From: Roseibium album
Lineage (GTDB): Bacteria > Pseudomonadota > Alphaproteobacteria > Rhizobiales > Stappiaceae
NCBI RefSeq assembly: GCF_001404515.1
Contig: NZ_CXWE01000002.1
Coordinates: 682,001-746,000, forward strand
Direction: 5' to 3'
Length of the DNA: 64,000 bases
A model generated the notes under the pieces. That model searched no databases, was not told the origin of the DNA, and saw only the letters and a program-made list of their open reading frames with translations. Shown piece by piece: positions 38,389-47,144 of the stretch (within the stretch, counting starts at the first letter, position 1; every line of letters starts with the position of its first letter). The translations under genes and the position numbers were made by a program.

Positions 38389-39408
38389 ATGACAGCACCA
38401 TTCAAGGCGGCGGCCGTTCAGGCGTCTCCGGTCTTTCTCGACCTGGACGCAAGCGTCGACAAGGCCATCAGCCTGATCGAGGAGGCAGCCGCAAAGGGCG
38501 TCAAGCTCATCGCATTCCCCGAGACCTACCTGCCGGGCTACCCCTGGTATATCTGGCTCGATGCAACGGCCATGTACATGCCACTCGTCCCCCGCTACGT
38601 CGCCAACTCCATTCAGGAAGGCAGTGTGCAGGACAAACGCCTGGCCCAGGCGGCGAAGGACAACGACATGCATGTCGTCATGGGTCTTTCCTGGAACGTC
38701 AACGGGACGCTCTACATGGGCCAATGGCACTATGGTCCGGATGGTGAGATGATTTCGCGGCGGCGCAAGTTGAAACCCACCCATGTGGAACGCACGGTGT
38801 TCGGCGAAGGTGACGGCAGCGACATGTCGGTTCACGACACAGACCTTGGCCGGGTCGGCGCACTCTGCTGCTGGGAACATATCCAACCTCTCAACAAGTA
38901 CGCTATGTATTCGCAAAACGAGCAGATCCATGTCGCTGCCTGGCCGAGCTTTTCGCTCTACGAAGGCGGTGCCTACGCCCTTGGACCTGAAGTCAACGAA
39001 GCCGCAAGCAGGATCTACGCTGTCGAAGGCCAGTGTTTCGTCCTTGCGGCCTGCGCCACCGTCTCCGACGAAATGGTTGAATTCCTGTGCGACACGCCGG
39101 TGAAGCAGCAACTGCTCAAGAAGGGCGGCGGCCACGCGCGCATCTTCGGCCCGGATGGTTCTCCGCTCGGCGAAAACCTCGCACCCGATGAAGAAGGCCT
39201 GGTCATTGCCGAAATCGATCTCAACATGATCGCGATAGGCAAAGCCGCTGCTGACCCTTGCGGTCATTATTCCAGACCGGATGTGTTCCGGCTGATGTTC
39301 AACAGGAAACCGAGTCCGCCGGTCATGGCGTTCGACAATGAGGCGGCTCGCTCGGTGGAAATGACCGAGGCCGACGAAGATCGGCTATCCAAATCCGCCG
39401 CCGAGTAG
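38389..39408 (+). CDS. Nitrilase (carbon-nitrogen hydrolase)
   Basis: Hydrolyses nitriles to carboxylic acids and ammonia. The 339-residue product has the catalytic triad in the nitrilase context: Glu45 in FPETYLPGYP, Lys129 in RRKLKPTHVER and Cys161 in GALCCWEHIQPLN. The motif CCWEH with GYPxxxW places it in the true nitrilase/cyanide-hydratase branch rather than the amidases. GGAGGAAG lies before the ATG. It is divergent from an AraC regulator and followed by a PNPOx-like gene. Whether it acts on aromatic, aliphatic or arylaceto nitriles cannot be told. Confidence 0.92.
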   Translation: MTAPFKAAAVQASPVFLDLDASVDKAISLIEEAAAKGVKLIAFPETYLPGYPWYIWLDATAMYMPLVPRYVANSIQEGSVQDKRLAQAAKDNDMHVVMGLSWNVNGTLYMGQWHYGPDGEMISRRRKLKPTHVERTVFGEGDGSDMSVHDTDLGRVGALCCWEHIQPLNKYAMYSQNEQIHVAAWPSFSLYEGGAYALGPEVNEAASRIYAVEGQCFVLAACATVSDEMVEFLCDTPVKQQLLKKGGGHARIFGPDGSPLGENLAPDEEGLVIAEIDLNMIAIGKAAADPCGHYSRPDVFRLMFNRKPSPPVMAFDNEAARSVEMTEADEDRLSKSAAE

Positions 39409-39471
39409 ACGTCCACATGAACCTGAGCGTGCGGAAACGTTCCGCGCGCTCCATTGCTTCCGGAGGCAAGA

Positions 39472-40137
39472 ATGCTGACCGCAGATGAATTCTACACGAG
39501 TGAACAACGCGAACTGCAGAAACGGTTCGACAGCTCCAGGCTGGCAGACACCGTCGTCACCGCAATCGTTCGCGACGAGATCGAAGAGCCGCACATACCC
39601 TTCATAGAAAGCCGGGATTTCTTTTTTCTCTCAACCGTCAGCGCCGAAGGTGAACCGACCGTGAGTTACAAGGGTGGTCCGGTCGGGATCGTGAAGGTGC
39701 TGGATTCAAGAACGCTGGTCTTCCCGAGCTATGACGGTAACGGCATGTTCAAGTCCATGGGCAACATCCAGGCCGCGTCCAAGGTTGGTCTGCTGTTTAT
39801 CGACATGGAAACTCCCAACCGCGTAAGGGTCCAGGGGAACGCGACCCTGTCCGAAACCGATCCTGAACTGGCCCGTTATCCGGGTGCGAACATGCTCGTG
39901 CGTGTCGCCGTGACATCCTGCTTCCTCAACTGCGCCCGTTACATCCACCGGCACCAGCGCGTTTTGGCCAGCCCGTACGTACCCGACAACAAGGGTGAAC
40001 AGCCTCACCCCTCCTGGAAGCGCATCGACCTTGTGCAGGACTCGTTGCCGGAAGACGCTCGCGCAAAAACGCAGGCTGAAGGCGGCACGATCACGATGGA
40101 GGACTACGCGGAAAAGCTGATGGCCGGAGAATCATAA
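39472..40137 (+). CDS. Pyridoxamine 5'-phosphate oxidase-like flavin protein
   Basis: 221-residue split-barrel flavin-binding protein. The FMN-binding fold is recognisable at FFFLSTVSAEGEPTVSYKGGPVGIVKVLD (about 50-78), NGMFKSMGNIQAASKVGLLFIDM and RVRVQGNATL. CFLNCARYIHRH near 150 is characteristic of this subgroup (PNPOx-like, FMN-dependent oxidoreductases). The ATG at 39472 has GGAGG 8 bases upstream; the 63-base spacing to the nitrilase suggests one operon. Substrate unknown. Confidence 0.82.
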   Translation: MLTADEFYTSEQRELQKRFDSSRLADTVVTAIVRDEIEEPHIPFIESRDFFFLSTVSAEGEPTVSYKGGPVGIVKVLDSRTLVFPSYDGNGMFKSMGNIQAASKVGLLFIDMETPNRVRVQGNATLSETDPELARYPGANMLVRVAVTSCFLNCARYIHRHQRVLASPYVPDNKGEQPHPSWKRIDLVQDSLPEDARAKTQAEGGTITMEDYAEKLMAGES

Positions 40138-40432
40138 TGGAACCCTCGCTGGAATAGCGTGCCCAGTTGCAACGAAATTCAGCAACGCTCAGATGTTTTG
40201 ACCTAACGTAGATCCTGCGCCGTTCAGAGACAGGACATCTTGAGAATGACGGAAACGTCCTCCCTGTCCCTAGACATAACGGCGGGCCACTTCAAAAAAG
40301 GAAGGATCAAATTGCGTTTATCGTATTATCCTTTAGAAATCAGGTAACGGAAACCATGGAGTGGAGCGGCTGAAAATGGATATCGCCTGAGCAGGAAATC
40401 ACCATCGATATTTTGCTCAACGGAGACAACCC

Positions 40433-41218
40433 ATGCCTTCCGAAACTCCTCACGTGGCTTCATCAGCCCTAACCCCCTATCACGTTGCAACGCTTTCCGA
40501 ACGGCCGGATCTTCTGAACCTGCACCAGGAAACAGGCGGGTCTGCCTGGCCTGAATTCATGCTGCATGACCCGGTTGCCGTCGCCAACTGGGGGAAAATG
40601 ATGTCGTACTTTGCCGGCGACCAGCTTTCCCTGCTCGTAGGAGACAAGATCGCAGCGGTCGTCAACATGGTTCCGCTCAAGGTGGACGCCGACTTCGGCA
40701 AACTCCCGGACACAGGTGTGGACTGGGGCGTTGAAAAGTCCGTGTCCGATCACGAGGCCGGAATTCGGCCCAACGCCCTGATGGGTCTGCAGGTTGTTGT
40801 AGCGAAAGAATTTCGAGGGAAAAAATTCAGCGGAATTGCAACCCGTGAGGTGATCGCACACGCCAGGCGACACAAGCTCGAATTTGTCGTGCTCCCGGTC
40901 AGGCCGAACGAAAAACACCTCTACCCGTTGATCCCGATGGCGGACTACATCCATTGGAAAAATCCCGAAGGACTGCCGTTTGACAGCTGGCTGCGCGTTC
41001 ACAAGCGGCTGGGAGGCGATATGATCTCGATATGCCACAAGTCGATGATCATTCCAGGCACGGTCGGTGAATGGGGGGATTGGACGGGACAAAGTTTCCC
41101 CGGTTCCGGCCGATACATCGTCCCGTTCGCCCTGAATCCCATCGACATCGACCTTGAGCGGGATCGAGGGCTGTACGTCGAACCGAATGTATGGGTCGTG
41201 CATCACGTGGCCGTCTAG
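40433..41218 (+). CDS. GNAT-like acetyltransferase, intact copy
   Basis: 261-residue protein with a GNAT-type core: GLQVVVAKEFRGKKFSGIATREVIAHARRHKLEFVVLPV at about 120-160 matches the acetyl-CoA-binding V.P.(Y/F)RGKG.(G/A)..L segment. The C-terminal 70 residues (SMIIPGTVGEWGDWTGQSFPGSGRYIVPFALNPIDIDLERD...) look specific to this family. Substrate unknown. It is preceded by CGGAGAC and a 295-base gap after the PNPOx-like gene in which I see no gene. A decayed paralogue lies at 48.7-49.0 kb. Confidence 0.68.
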   Translation: MPSETPHVASSALTPYHVATLSERPDLLNLHQETGGSAWPEFMLHDPVAVANWGKMMSYFAGDQLSLLVGDKIAAVVNMVPLKVDADFGKLPDTGVDWGVEKSVSDHEAGIRPNALMGLQVVVAKEFRGKKFSGIATREVIAHARRHKLEFVVLPVRPNEKHLYPLIPMADYIHWKNPEGLPFDSWLRVHKRLGGDMISICHKSMIIPGTVGEWGDWTGQSFPGSGRYIVPFALNPIDIDLERDRGLYVEPNVWVVHHVAV

Positions 41219-41301
41219 GTGCACGAACCTTGCGAGACGGTTTGCTGCTGCTCCCTTGACGCCGCGTGGCCTTGGAGACCGCCGGATCCTTGTTCGGCTG
41301 C

Positions 41302-42222
41302 CTATGAGAGTTGCGCGGAATTTGACATTTGCCTGGTTTCCGCGAGGAGCCAGTCGCAGAAACATCTGGCGTCCTTGCGGTTTTTCGTGGCGTCGATCAG
41401 ATAGAAATAATCCCGATCGTGTTCCAGAAATCCGTCAAGTTTCAGGAGCGACCCGTCTGCAAGATAGGAATTCACAAGAGGGTAGCCGGCAAGAGCCACG
41501 CCTTGCCCCGCAATGGCAGCCTGCAGCATGTTGATATAGGTGTTCATCACGACACCACTCGCCTCGGGCGGAGCATGAAGATCGTTCAGCCGGAACCAGT
41601 TCGGCCAACGGGCACCAGGACGGTATATGCCGGAGAGATGAAGCAGGTTTTCGCTCAAAAGGTCTTCCGGCGAGGCAAGCGGGGTTCGCGCGGAATATTT
41701 CGGGCTGACGACCGGAAAAATCCTCTCCTGCAATAGTCTTGTGACGTTGTCCCACGGCGGCGGTGTCCGCGCGTAACGGACGGCGACGTCGACGCCTTCT
41801 GCCACGAGGTCCAGCATCCGGTCGGAGACGACAAGGTTCAGTTCGATCTCCGGATGCAGATTGTTGAAGTTTACAAGCCTTGGCATGAGCCAGTAGGTCG
41901 AAAAGGCAGACGTTGTCGTTACCGTCAGCCGTGTTCGGCCGGAAACAGCCGATACGTTGTTGAGCGCGCCTGCGATCTGATGAAGGGCGGGACAAACCTC
42001 CGCCTCAAGCATGCGGCCAGGTTGCGTAAGGACGACCTTTCGATGGCCGCGATGGAACAGGCGCACGCCCAGCAAATCTTCGAGCTCCGCAATCTGCCGG
42101 CTAACGGACACCCGCGTGATCCCGAGAGCCTCTCCAGCTCGTGTAAAGTTGTCGTTTCGACAAACTGCCTCAAAAGTAATGAGATGCGGTAGTTTGGTAA
42201 GCGTCTTGCGCAAGTTTCCCAT
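41302..42222 (-). CDS. LysR-family regulator, probable choline-sulfate utilisation regulator
   Basis: 306-residue LysR regulator. It has an N-terminal winged helix-turn-helix (residues 10-70, LPHLITFEAVCRNDNFTRAGEALGITRVSVSRQIAELEDLLGVRLF) and an effector domain with VTTTSAFSTYWLMPRLVNF and SPEDLLSENLLHLSG. It is divergent from the substrate-binding/ATPase/permease/choline-sulfatase genes, which matches the known LysR type of choline-sulfate regulators. The ATG at 42222 is preferred; a GTG at 42264 would add 14 residues. Confidence 0.85.
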   Translation of the reverse strand: MGNLRKTLTKLPHLITFEAVCRNDNFTRAGEALGITRVSVSRQIAELEDLLGVRLFHRGHRKVVLTQPGRMLEAEVCPALHQIAGALNNVSAVSGRTRLTVTTTSAFSTYWLMPRLVNFNNLHPEIELNLVVSDRMLDLVAEGVDVAVRYARTPPPWDNVTRLLQERIFPVVSPKYSARTPLASPEDLLSENLLHLSGIYRPGARWPNWFRLNDLHAPPEASGVVMNTYINMLQAAIAGQGVALAGYPLVNSYLADGSLLKLDGFLEHDRDYFYLIDATKNRKDARCFCDWLLAETRQMSNSAQLS

Positions 42223-42241
42223 AACATTCAAGCTAACAGAT

Positions 42242-42276
42242 TGAACCGGATTTTGGAACTTCACAAACCCGGTTCA
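42242..42276. promoter_or_regulatory. Inverted repeat in the LysR/ProX-like intergenic region
   Basis: TGAACCGG at 42242-42249 and CCGGTTCA at 42269-42276 form a perfect 8-bp inverted repeat (19-base spacer) in the 107-base divergent gap. TCATG-N7-CATGA follows at 42274-42290. The position fits a LysR-family operator for the choline-sulfate genes. Confidence 0.55.
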
Positions 42277-42329
42277 TGAGCCGAACATGATGCGGGAGAA
42301 ATGCATCTTGACGTGCTTGGGAGGAGAGT

Positions 42330-43280
42330 ATGAGACAGCTATCACTAGTGGCACTGGCAGCGGTTATGGCATCCGCCGCGCCTGTTGTGGCACAGGAACT
42401 ACCGGGAAATGGTGTGTCCGTATCCCCGATCAAGGGGTCACCGGCGAACGCCTGGTTCCAGCACATGGTCGTTCAGCTCGGCCTTGAAGCCCTGGGGTAT
42501 GATGTCCAGGAAACGCTCGAAGCGGACTTTCCCGCCGTTCATCTGGCCGTCGCCTCCGGCGATGCGGACTACACTTTCAATCACTGGAAGCCGCTTCATA
42601 ACGGCTTTTTCGACAAGTCGGGCGGTGAAGCCGTCATGACACGGGTCAACGCATCGATCACCGGCGCCGGGCAAGGATACTTCATCGACAAGAAAACCGC
42701 CGAAGAGCACGGCATCAAGGATATCGGCCAGCTCCAGGATCCTGCCGTCAGTGCAATCTTCGACAGTGACGGCGACGGCCGTGCCAACCTGTCTGGATGC
42801 AATCCGGGATGGGGCTGCGAACTGGCAATCGAAAAGCACCTGGACGACTACGATCTGCGTGAAACCGTCCAGCACGACCAGGGCAGCTATTTCGCCATCA
42901 TGGCGGACACGATTACGCGCTACAATGAAGGCGGGTCAATTCTCTACTACACCTGGACGCCAAACTGGATCAGCGATGTTCTTGTTCCCGGGAATGATGT
43001 TGTCCAGGTCGGTGTGCCGACGGACGGTGAGTTTGATGCCGGCTTCGCGGTGAACGACGTCTATATCGTCGCAAACAATGACTTCCTCGAAGAAAACCAG
43101 GCGGCGGCAAGGTTCTTCAAGCTGGTCAAGATCCCGATCGCGGCTGTGAACGCCGCTCAGGTAAAATTGCGGGACGGTGAGAACACCCTCGAGGATTTCC
43201 GACGCCATGCGGAAGACTGGGTCGAGGAAAACCAGGCGGAGTTCGACGGCTGGGTCACCGAGGCAGCCAAAGCAAACTGA
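42330..43280 (+). CDS. ProX-type betaine/choline-class ABC substrate-binding protein
   Basis: Periplasmic binding protein, 316 residues, with a signal peptide (about 1-22, ending VVA-Q). It is similar to ProX: SPANAWFQHMVVQLGLEALGYDV, DYTFNHWKPLHNGFF, DGDGRANLSGCNPGWGCELAIEKHLDDY, and the late WTPNWISDVLVPGNDVVQVGVP. Aromatic residues (F/W in NHW, PGWGC, YYTW) fit a quaternary-ammonium cage. GGGAGGAGAG lies before the ATG. First gene of the importer operon, followed by ATPase and permease; the nearby choline-sulfatase suggests choline-O-sulfate or betaine as ligand. Confidence 0.88.
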   Translation: MRQLSLVALAAVMASAAPVVAQELPGNGVSVSPIKGSPANAWFQHMVVQLGLEALGYDVQETLEADFPAVHLAVASGDADYTFNHWKPLHNGFFDKSGGEAVMTRVNASITGAGQGYFIDKKTAEEHGIKDIGQLQDPAVSAIFDSDGDGRANLSGCNPGWGCELAIEKHLDDYDLRETVQHDQGSYFAIMADTITRYNEGGSILYYTWTPNWISDVLVPGNDVVQVGVPTDGEFDAGFAVNDVYIVANNDFLEENQAAARFFKLVKIPIAAVNAAQVKLRDGENTLEDFRRHAEDWVEENQAEFDGWVTEAAKAN

Positions 43281-43344
43281 TATCCCTCCCCACCTTCAGA
43301 GGCGCGGCGCTCGCCGCGCCTGTTTTTCTCAAAGGGAGTTCGTC

Positions 43345-44364
43345 ATGAGCGAAGCCCAGATCGAATGCCGGGACTTGTGGAAAATTTACGGCAAGCGGTC
43401 CGACGAGGCCATGCAGGCCGTTCTTTCTCAAGGGTTGTCCAAGGAAGAAGTTCGCGATCGATTCGGCTGTGTCCTCGGCGTTCGAAACGCGAGCTTCTCG
43501 GTCAGAAAAGGCGAAATTTTCTGTATCATGGGTCTGTCGGGCTCTGGAAAATCGACACTGGTACGACATGTGAACAGGCTGATTGAACCGACAGCCGGAG
43601 AGATTCATGTTGCCGGCAAGCGCGTCGACACGATGGGTGAAGAGGCACTCAGGCAGCTGCGGGCGGAAACCATAGGAATGGTTTTCCAGCACATGGCCTT
43701 GTGGCCGCACCGAACCCTTGGAGAAAATGTCGGGTTTGGTCTCGAGGTACGCGGTGTGCCGCTGGCCGAGCGGCGCAAATCGGCAGAAGCAGCGCTGGAA
43801 TCGATGGAACTCGCCGGTTGGATCGATCACTATCCCGATCAGCTTTCCGGGGGCATGCAACAACGTGTCGGCCTGGCTCGTGCACTTGCCGCCGACCCGG
43901 AAATTCTTTTGATGGACGAGCCGTTCTCAGCGCTTGATCCGCTGATCCGCAGGCAACTGCAGGACCAGTTTCTCAGCCTGTCCGAACACATGCACAAGAC
44001 CACCCTTTTCATTACCCATGACCTGGATGAAGCGATCCGGATGGGCGACCATATCGCCATCATGAACGACGGCGAAATCGTCCAGGTCGGAACGCCGGAA
44101 GAGATCGTGACCAATCCGGTCAACGACTATGTTGCGGATTTCGTCGAAGGCATAAGCCGCATCGGCCTCATTAGCGTCGAAACGATAATGGAACCGCTTG
44201 ACGGCCGTGACCCAACTTCCAGGCAGATACGGATCGATGCGGAACTGGGACAGATCATCGACAGTTTCATGGATGACCAGTCTCCCTTGACCGTGAGAGA
44301 CCGGGAGAACACACCCGTAGGACTGATCACAATCAAGGCAGCGCTCAAGGCTTTGCGCGGTTAG
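43345..44364 (+). CDS. ProV-type ABC transporter ATP-binding protein
   Basis: 339-residue ATPase of the glycine-betaine class. Walker A is GLSGSGKST near residue 65, the signature is LSGGMQQRVGLARAL near 165 and Walker B is ILLMDEPFSALDP near 185. A QAT-type N-terminal extension (MSEAQIECRDLWKIYGKRSDEAMQAVLSQGLSKEEV) is typical of ProV. The C-terminal 60 residues form part of a CBS-like regulatory tail (PLTVRDRENTPVGLITIKAALKAL). The ATG at 43345 has AAAGGGAG upstream. Confidence 0.93.
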   Translation: MSEAQIECRDLWKIYGKRSDEAMQAVLSQGLSKEEVRDRFGCVLGVRNASFSVRKGEIFCIMGLSGSGKSTLVRHVNRLIEPTAGEIHVAGKRVDTMGEEALRQLRAETIGMVFQHMALWPHRTLGENVGFGLEVRGVPLAERRKSAEAALESMELAGWIDHYPDQLSGGMQQRVGLARALAADPEILLMDEPFSALDPLIRRQLQDQFLSLSEHMHKTTLFITHDLDEAIRMGDHIAIMNDGEIVQVGTPEEIVTNPVNDYVADFVEGISRIGLISVETIMEPLDGRDPTSRQIRIDAELGQIIDSFMDDQSPLTVRDRENTPVGLITIKAALKALRG

Positions 44365-44613
44365 GGCCTCTTCGAAGAACAAGGAGTCACTCGGTGGAAC
44401 CAAATCGTCCTGGATCCGAGGCGCGGAGCCCGATGCGATGTAGGGCATCGGGTGAATTCAGCAGCGTTTTCGTTGAGTTGACCTTGCCCTCCGGACGTCG
44501 GGGCGCTCTGCCCGAAGTCAGCCGGAATGCGGCGCCAATCGCATCTCGTCAAAAGAAACGAAAATCGGGTCTGGCGACCCAATGTGCATCAGACGGACGC
44601 TAGGGAGGTGGCT
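44365..44613 (+). promoter_or_regulatory. Structured spacer between proV-like and proW-like genes
   Basis: This 249-base gap within an apparent operon holds two strong inverted repeats: CCCGATGC-N8-GCATCGGG at 44429-44452 and GGGTC-TGGC-GACCC at 44577-44590. A weak GTG-led frame at 44394-44603 with AAGGAG upstream has poor composition and is not called. The hairpins could protect or cleave the transcript, giving different levels of ATPase and permease. Confidence 0.5.
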
Positions 44614-45528
44614 GTGGATCTCTGGAACATATTCGACAAGGAATGGATTCCGATCGGCGTCTGGGTTGAAAGCGCCCTGCAATGGGTCGTTGTCAATTTC
44701 CGCTTCATCTTCCAGGCTATCAAGGTACCGTTCGATATCGTTCTGACCGCCCTTGAAGACGGACTGACCGAGGCACCGGATCTTCTGATCCTGGCGTTGA
44801 TTGTGCTGATTGCCTGGCAGGCCGGCGGGCGCAGGCTTGGTATCATCGCAGCTGTCTGCATGACCGCGATCGGCCTGATGGGTGCCTGGGAAGAAAGCAT
44901 GACGACCCTGTCGATCGTGTTGACCTGTGTTGTCTTCTGCTCGCTGATCGGCATCCCGCTCGGCGTTCTTGCGGCCAAGCGCGACAGGTTCTGGATGGTG
45001 CTTCAGCCGGCTCTCGACCTGATGCAGACGATCCCATCCTTTGTCTATCTCGTGCCGATCGTGATGCTGTTTTCCATCGGCAATGTGTCCGGGGTCATCG
45101 TGACGTTCATCTATGCGCTGCCCCCGGTCGTGCGTCTCACAAATCTGGGAATTCGCCAGGTACGCCCCGATATGGTGGAAGCCGCCAGGGCTTTCGGTGC
45201 ATCCAACCGGCAGACCCTTTACAAGGTGGAACTCCCGCTCGCCCTGCCGACGATCATGGCAGGCGTCAACCAGACCATCATGATGGCACTTTCCATGGTG
45301 GTCGTTTCCTCGATGATTTCCGTAACGGGCCTCGGGCAGATGGTATTGCGCGGCATTGGCCGCCTGGACATGGGACTCGCGACAGTCGGTGGTCTCGGCA
45401 TTGTCTTCCTGGCCATTGTCATTGACCGGGTGTCCCAGAGCTTCGGTCAATCGTCCCGCGACCGTAATCATCAGAAATGGTACGAAACCGGCCCGATCGG
45501 GGCTGTCAGAACACTGGTCCGCAAATGA
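44614..45528 (+). CDS. ProW-type ABC transporter permease
   Basis: 304-residue permease with six helices and the EAA loop VEAARAFGASNRQTLYKVELPLALPTIMAGVNQ at about 190-220. The conserved ProW run LMQTIPSFVYLVPIVMLFSIGNVSGVI precedes it. AGGGAGG before the GTG at 44614 decides the start; the stop overlaps the sulfatase ATG (ATGA), implying coupled translation. Confidence 0.92.
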   Translation: MDLWNIFDKEWIPIGVWVESALQWVVVNFRFIFQAIKVPFDIVLTALEDGLTEAPDLLILALIVLIAWQAGGRRLGIIAAVCMTAIGLMGAWEESMTTLSIVLTCVVFCSLIGIPLGVLAAKRDRFWMVLQPALDLMQTIPSFVYLVPIVMLFSIGNVSGVIVTFIYALPPVVRLTNLGIRQVRPDMVEAARAFGASNRQTLYKVELPLALPTIMAGVNQTIMMALSMVVVSSMISVTGLGQMVLRGIGRLDMGLATVGGLGIVFLAIVIDRVSQSFGQSSRDRNHQKWYETGPIGAVRTLVRK

Positions 45529-47018
45529 AAATGTCTCCCAACATATTGTTCCTTCAGGTCGACCAACTGACCGCGTCCGCGCTGCGTGCCTATGGTGACC
45601 GGATCTGCCATTCACCTGCTCTCGACAGGTTGGCGGAAAACGGAGTTGTCTTCGAAAACGCCTATTGCAACTTCCCGCTTTGTGCACCGTCGCGGTTTTC
45701 GATGGCTACCGGCCAGCTTTGCTCCGCTGTCGGCGCCTATGACAATGCGGCCGAGTTTTCAGCCGAAATACCGACATATGCGCACTATCTCAGGGTGGCC
45801 GGCTATCAGACCGCGCTTTCTGGGAAAATGCATTTCATCGGACCCGACCAGTTTCATGGTTTTGAAAAACGTCTGACCGCCGATCTCTATCCCGCCGATT
45901 TTGCCTGGGTTCCCAACTGGGCGAACGAGGGAAAGAGAGACACGAATGACGACCGTGCCGTACGGATCGCCGGCATTTGCGAACGCTCTGTGCAAATCGA
46001 CTACGACGAGGAAGTTACGTTCAGGGCCGTGCAGCACATTTACGACATGGCCCGCTCTTCCGATGAACGGCCATTTTTCCTGCAGGTCTCCTACACGCAC
46101 CCGCACGAACCCTATCTTTGCCGCAAGGAATTCTGGGATCTCTACGAGGGAAAGGAAATTCCGATGCCAAAGGTCTCGGCCCTTTCCGAGCAGGCGCACG
46201 ATCCCCATTCGGTTCGCCTCTTGAAGGATTTCGGCATGCTCGGCATCCGCTTCAAGGACGAGGACGTGAGCCGCGCCATACGTGCCTACTATGGCTCCAT
46301 AAGCTACCTCGACAGCCTGATTTCCCGTGTTCTGGATGCGCTTTCAGCCACCGGTGCGGCGGAAAACACCGTTGTTGTCTTCACATCCGATCATGGTGAA
46401 ATGCTGGGCGAACGCGGCATGTGGTTCAAGAAGCACTTCTTTGAAAAAGCCCTTCGCGTTCCGCTGATCGTCAAGGCTCCCTGGATTGCGGCACAACGGG
46501 TGAGCGAACTGACGTCGCTTGTTGACCTATTGCCGACATTCGGCAGTCTTGCAGGTTCTCCCGCACCAGTAGAACCCCTGGAAGGGATCGATCTCATGGA
46601 CTTGCTTGACAAGGGCAATCCGCCACCTCAAAGGCCAGTCTATGCCGAGTACCTGGCCGAAGCGACGCCTGCGCCGATCTTCATGATCCGAAGACAGAAC
46701 CACAAATTCATCTCCTCATCTCACGATGGGATAATGCTGTTCGATCTGGCAGCAGATCCGGACGAACTCACAAACCTGGCCACTTCGGAATTCCATCAAC
46801 CGCTTGTCGAGGCGTTCTGTGAGGAAGTCAGAATCAAATGGAACGAGACCGAGCTTGTCGATGCCATCCTGCTCAGTCAAAAACGCCGTGCCCTGGTCCG
46901 TGATGCCATGAACACGGGACAGAAACACCTTTGGAATCACGGGGAAAAGGAGACCGACAGCGTGCTCTGGTACCGCGGTGTCCAAGGCTATAACGAATGG
47001 GCCTTCGACTATATCTAG
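45525..47018 (+). CDS. betC: Choline-sulfatase-like sulfatase (BetC-like)
   Basis: Hydrolyses choline-O-sulfate to choline and sulfate. The 497-residue product has the formylglycine site NFPLCAPSRFSM with Cys53 in CAPSR, and metal-site VDQLTA near residue 12 and FTSDHGEMLGERGMWFKKHFFEKALRVPLIVK near 300. Choline-sulfatase-specific segments are SGKMHFIGPDQFHGFEKRLTADLYPADFAWVPNW and the C-terminal YRGVQGYNEWAFDYI. ATGA overlap with the permease gene. No betIBA genes for choline oxidation lie in the window, so the choline must be processed elsewhere. Confidence 0.9.
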   Translation: MKMSPNILFLQVDQLTASALRAYGDRICHSPALDRLAENGVVFENAYCNFPLCAPSRFSMATGQLCSAVGAYDNAAEFSAEIPTYAHYLRVAGYQTALSGKMHFIGPDQFHGFEKRLTADLYPADFAWVPNWANEGKRDTNDDRAVRIAGICERSVQIDYDEEVTFRAVQHIYDMARSSDERPFFLQVSYTHPHEPYLCRKEFWDLYEGKEIPMPKVSALSEQAHDPHSVRLLKDFGMLGIRFKDEDVSRAIRAYYGSISYLDSLISRVLDALSATGAAENTVVVFTSDHGEMLGERGMWFKKHFFEKALRVPLIVKAPWIAAQRVSELTSLVDLLPTFGSLAGSPAPVEPLEGIDLMDLLDKGNPPPQRPVYAEYLAEATPAPIFMIRRQNHKFISSSHDGIMLFDLAADPDELTNLATSEFHQPLVEAFCEEVRIKWNETELVDAILLSQKRRALVRDAMNTGQKHLWNHGEKETDSVLWYRGVQGYNEWAFDYI

Positions 47019-47085
47019 GTCTGGTTGTCAGCCCCTTGAATGTCCCGGTGGCATGCCTGTTGTCACCGCCTTCTTCGCAGCGCGA

Positions 47086-47117
47086 GAACGCCGCCGGTCT
47101 GAAGGACGGCGGCGTTC
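47086..47117. terminator. Convergent hairpin between sulfatase and SstT-like genes
   Basis: GAACGCCGCCG at 47086-47096 and CGGCGGCGTTC at 47107-47117 form a perfect 11-bp stem with a 10-base loop, midway in the 126-base convergent gap. No T-run follows on either side, but position and symmetry fit a bidirectional terminator. Confidence 0.65.
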
Positions 47118-47144
47118 CTGCACGATCGTCAGCCCAGATTGCGC

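Noticed and set aside
44394-44603. Small GTG-led frame with AAGGAG upstream between the ATPase and permease genes
   Set aside because: Codon use and composition are poor, it overlaps two hairpins, and no similarity is recognised; kept as a structured spacer.
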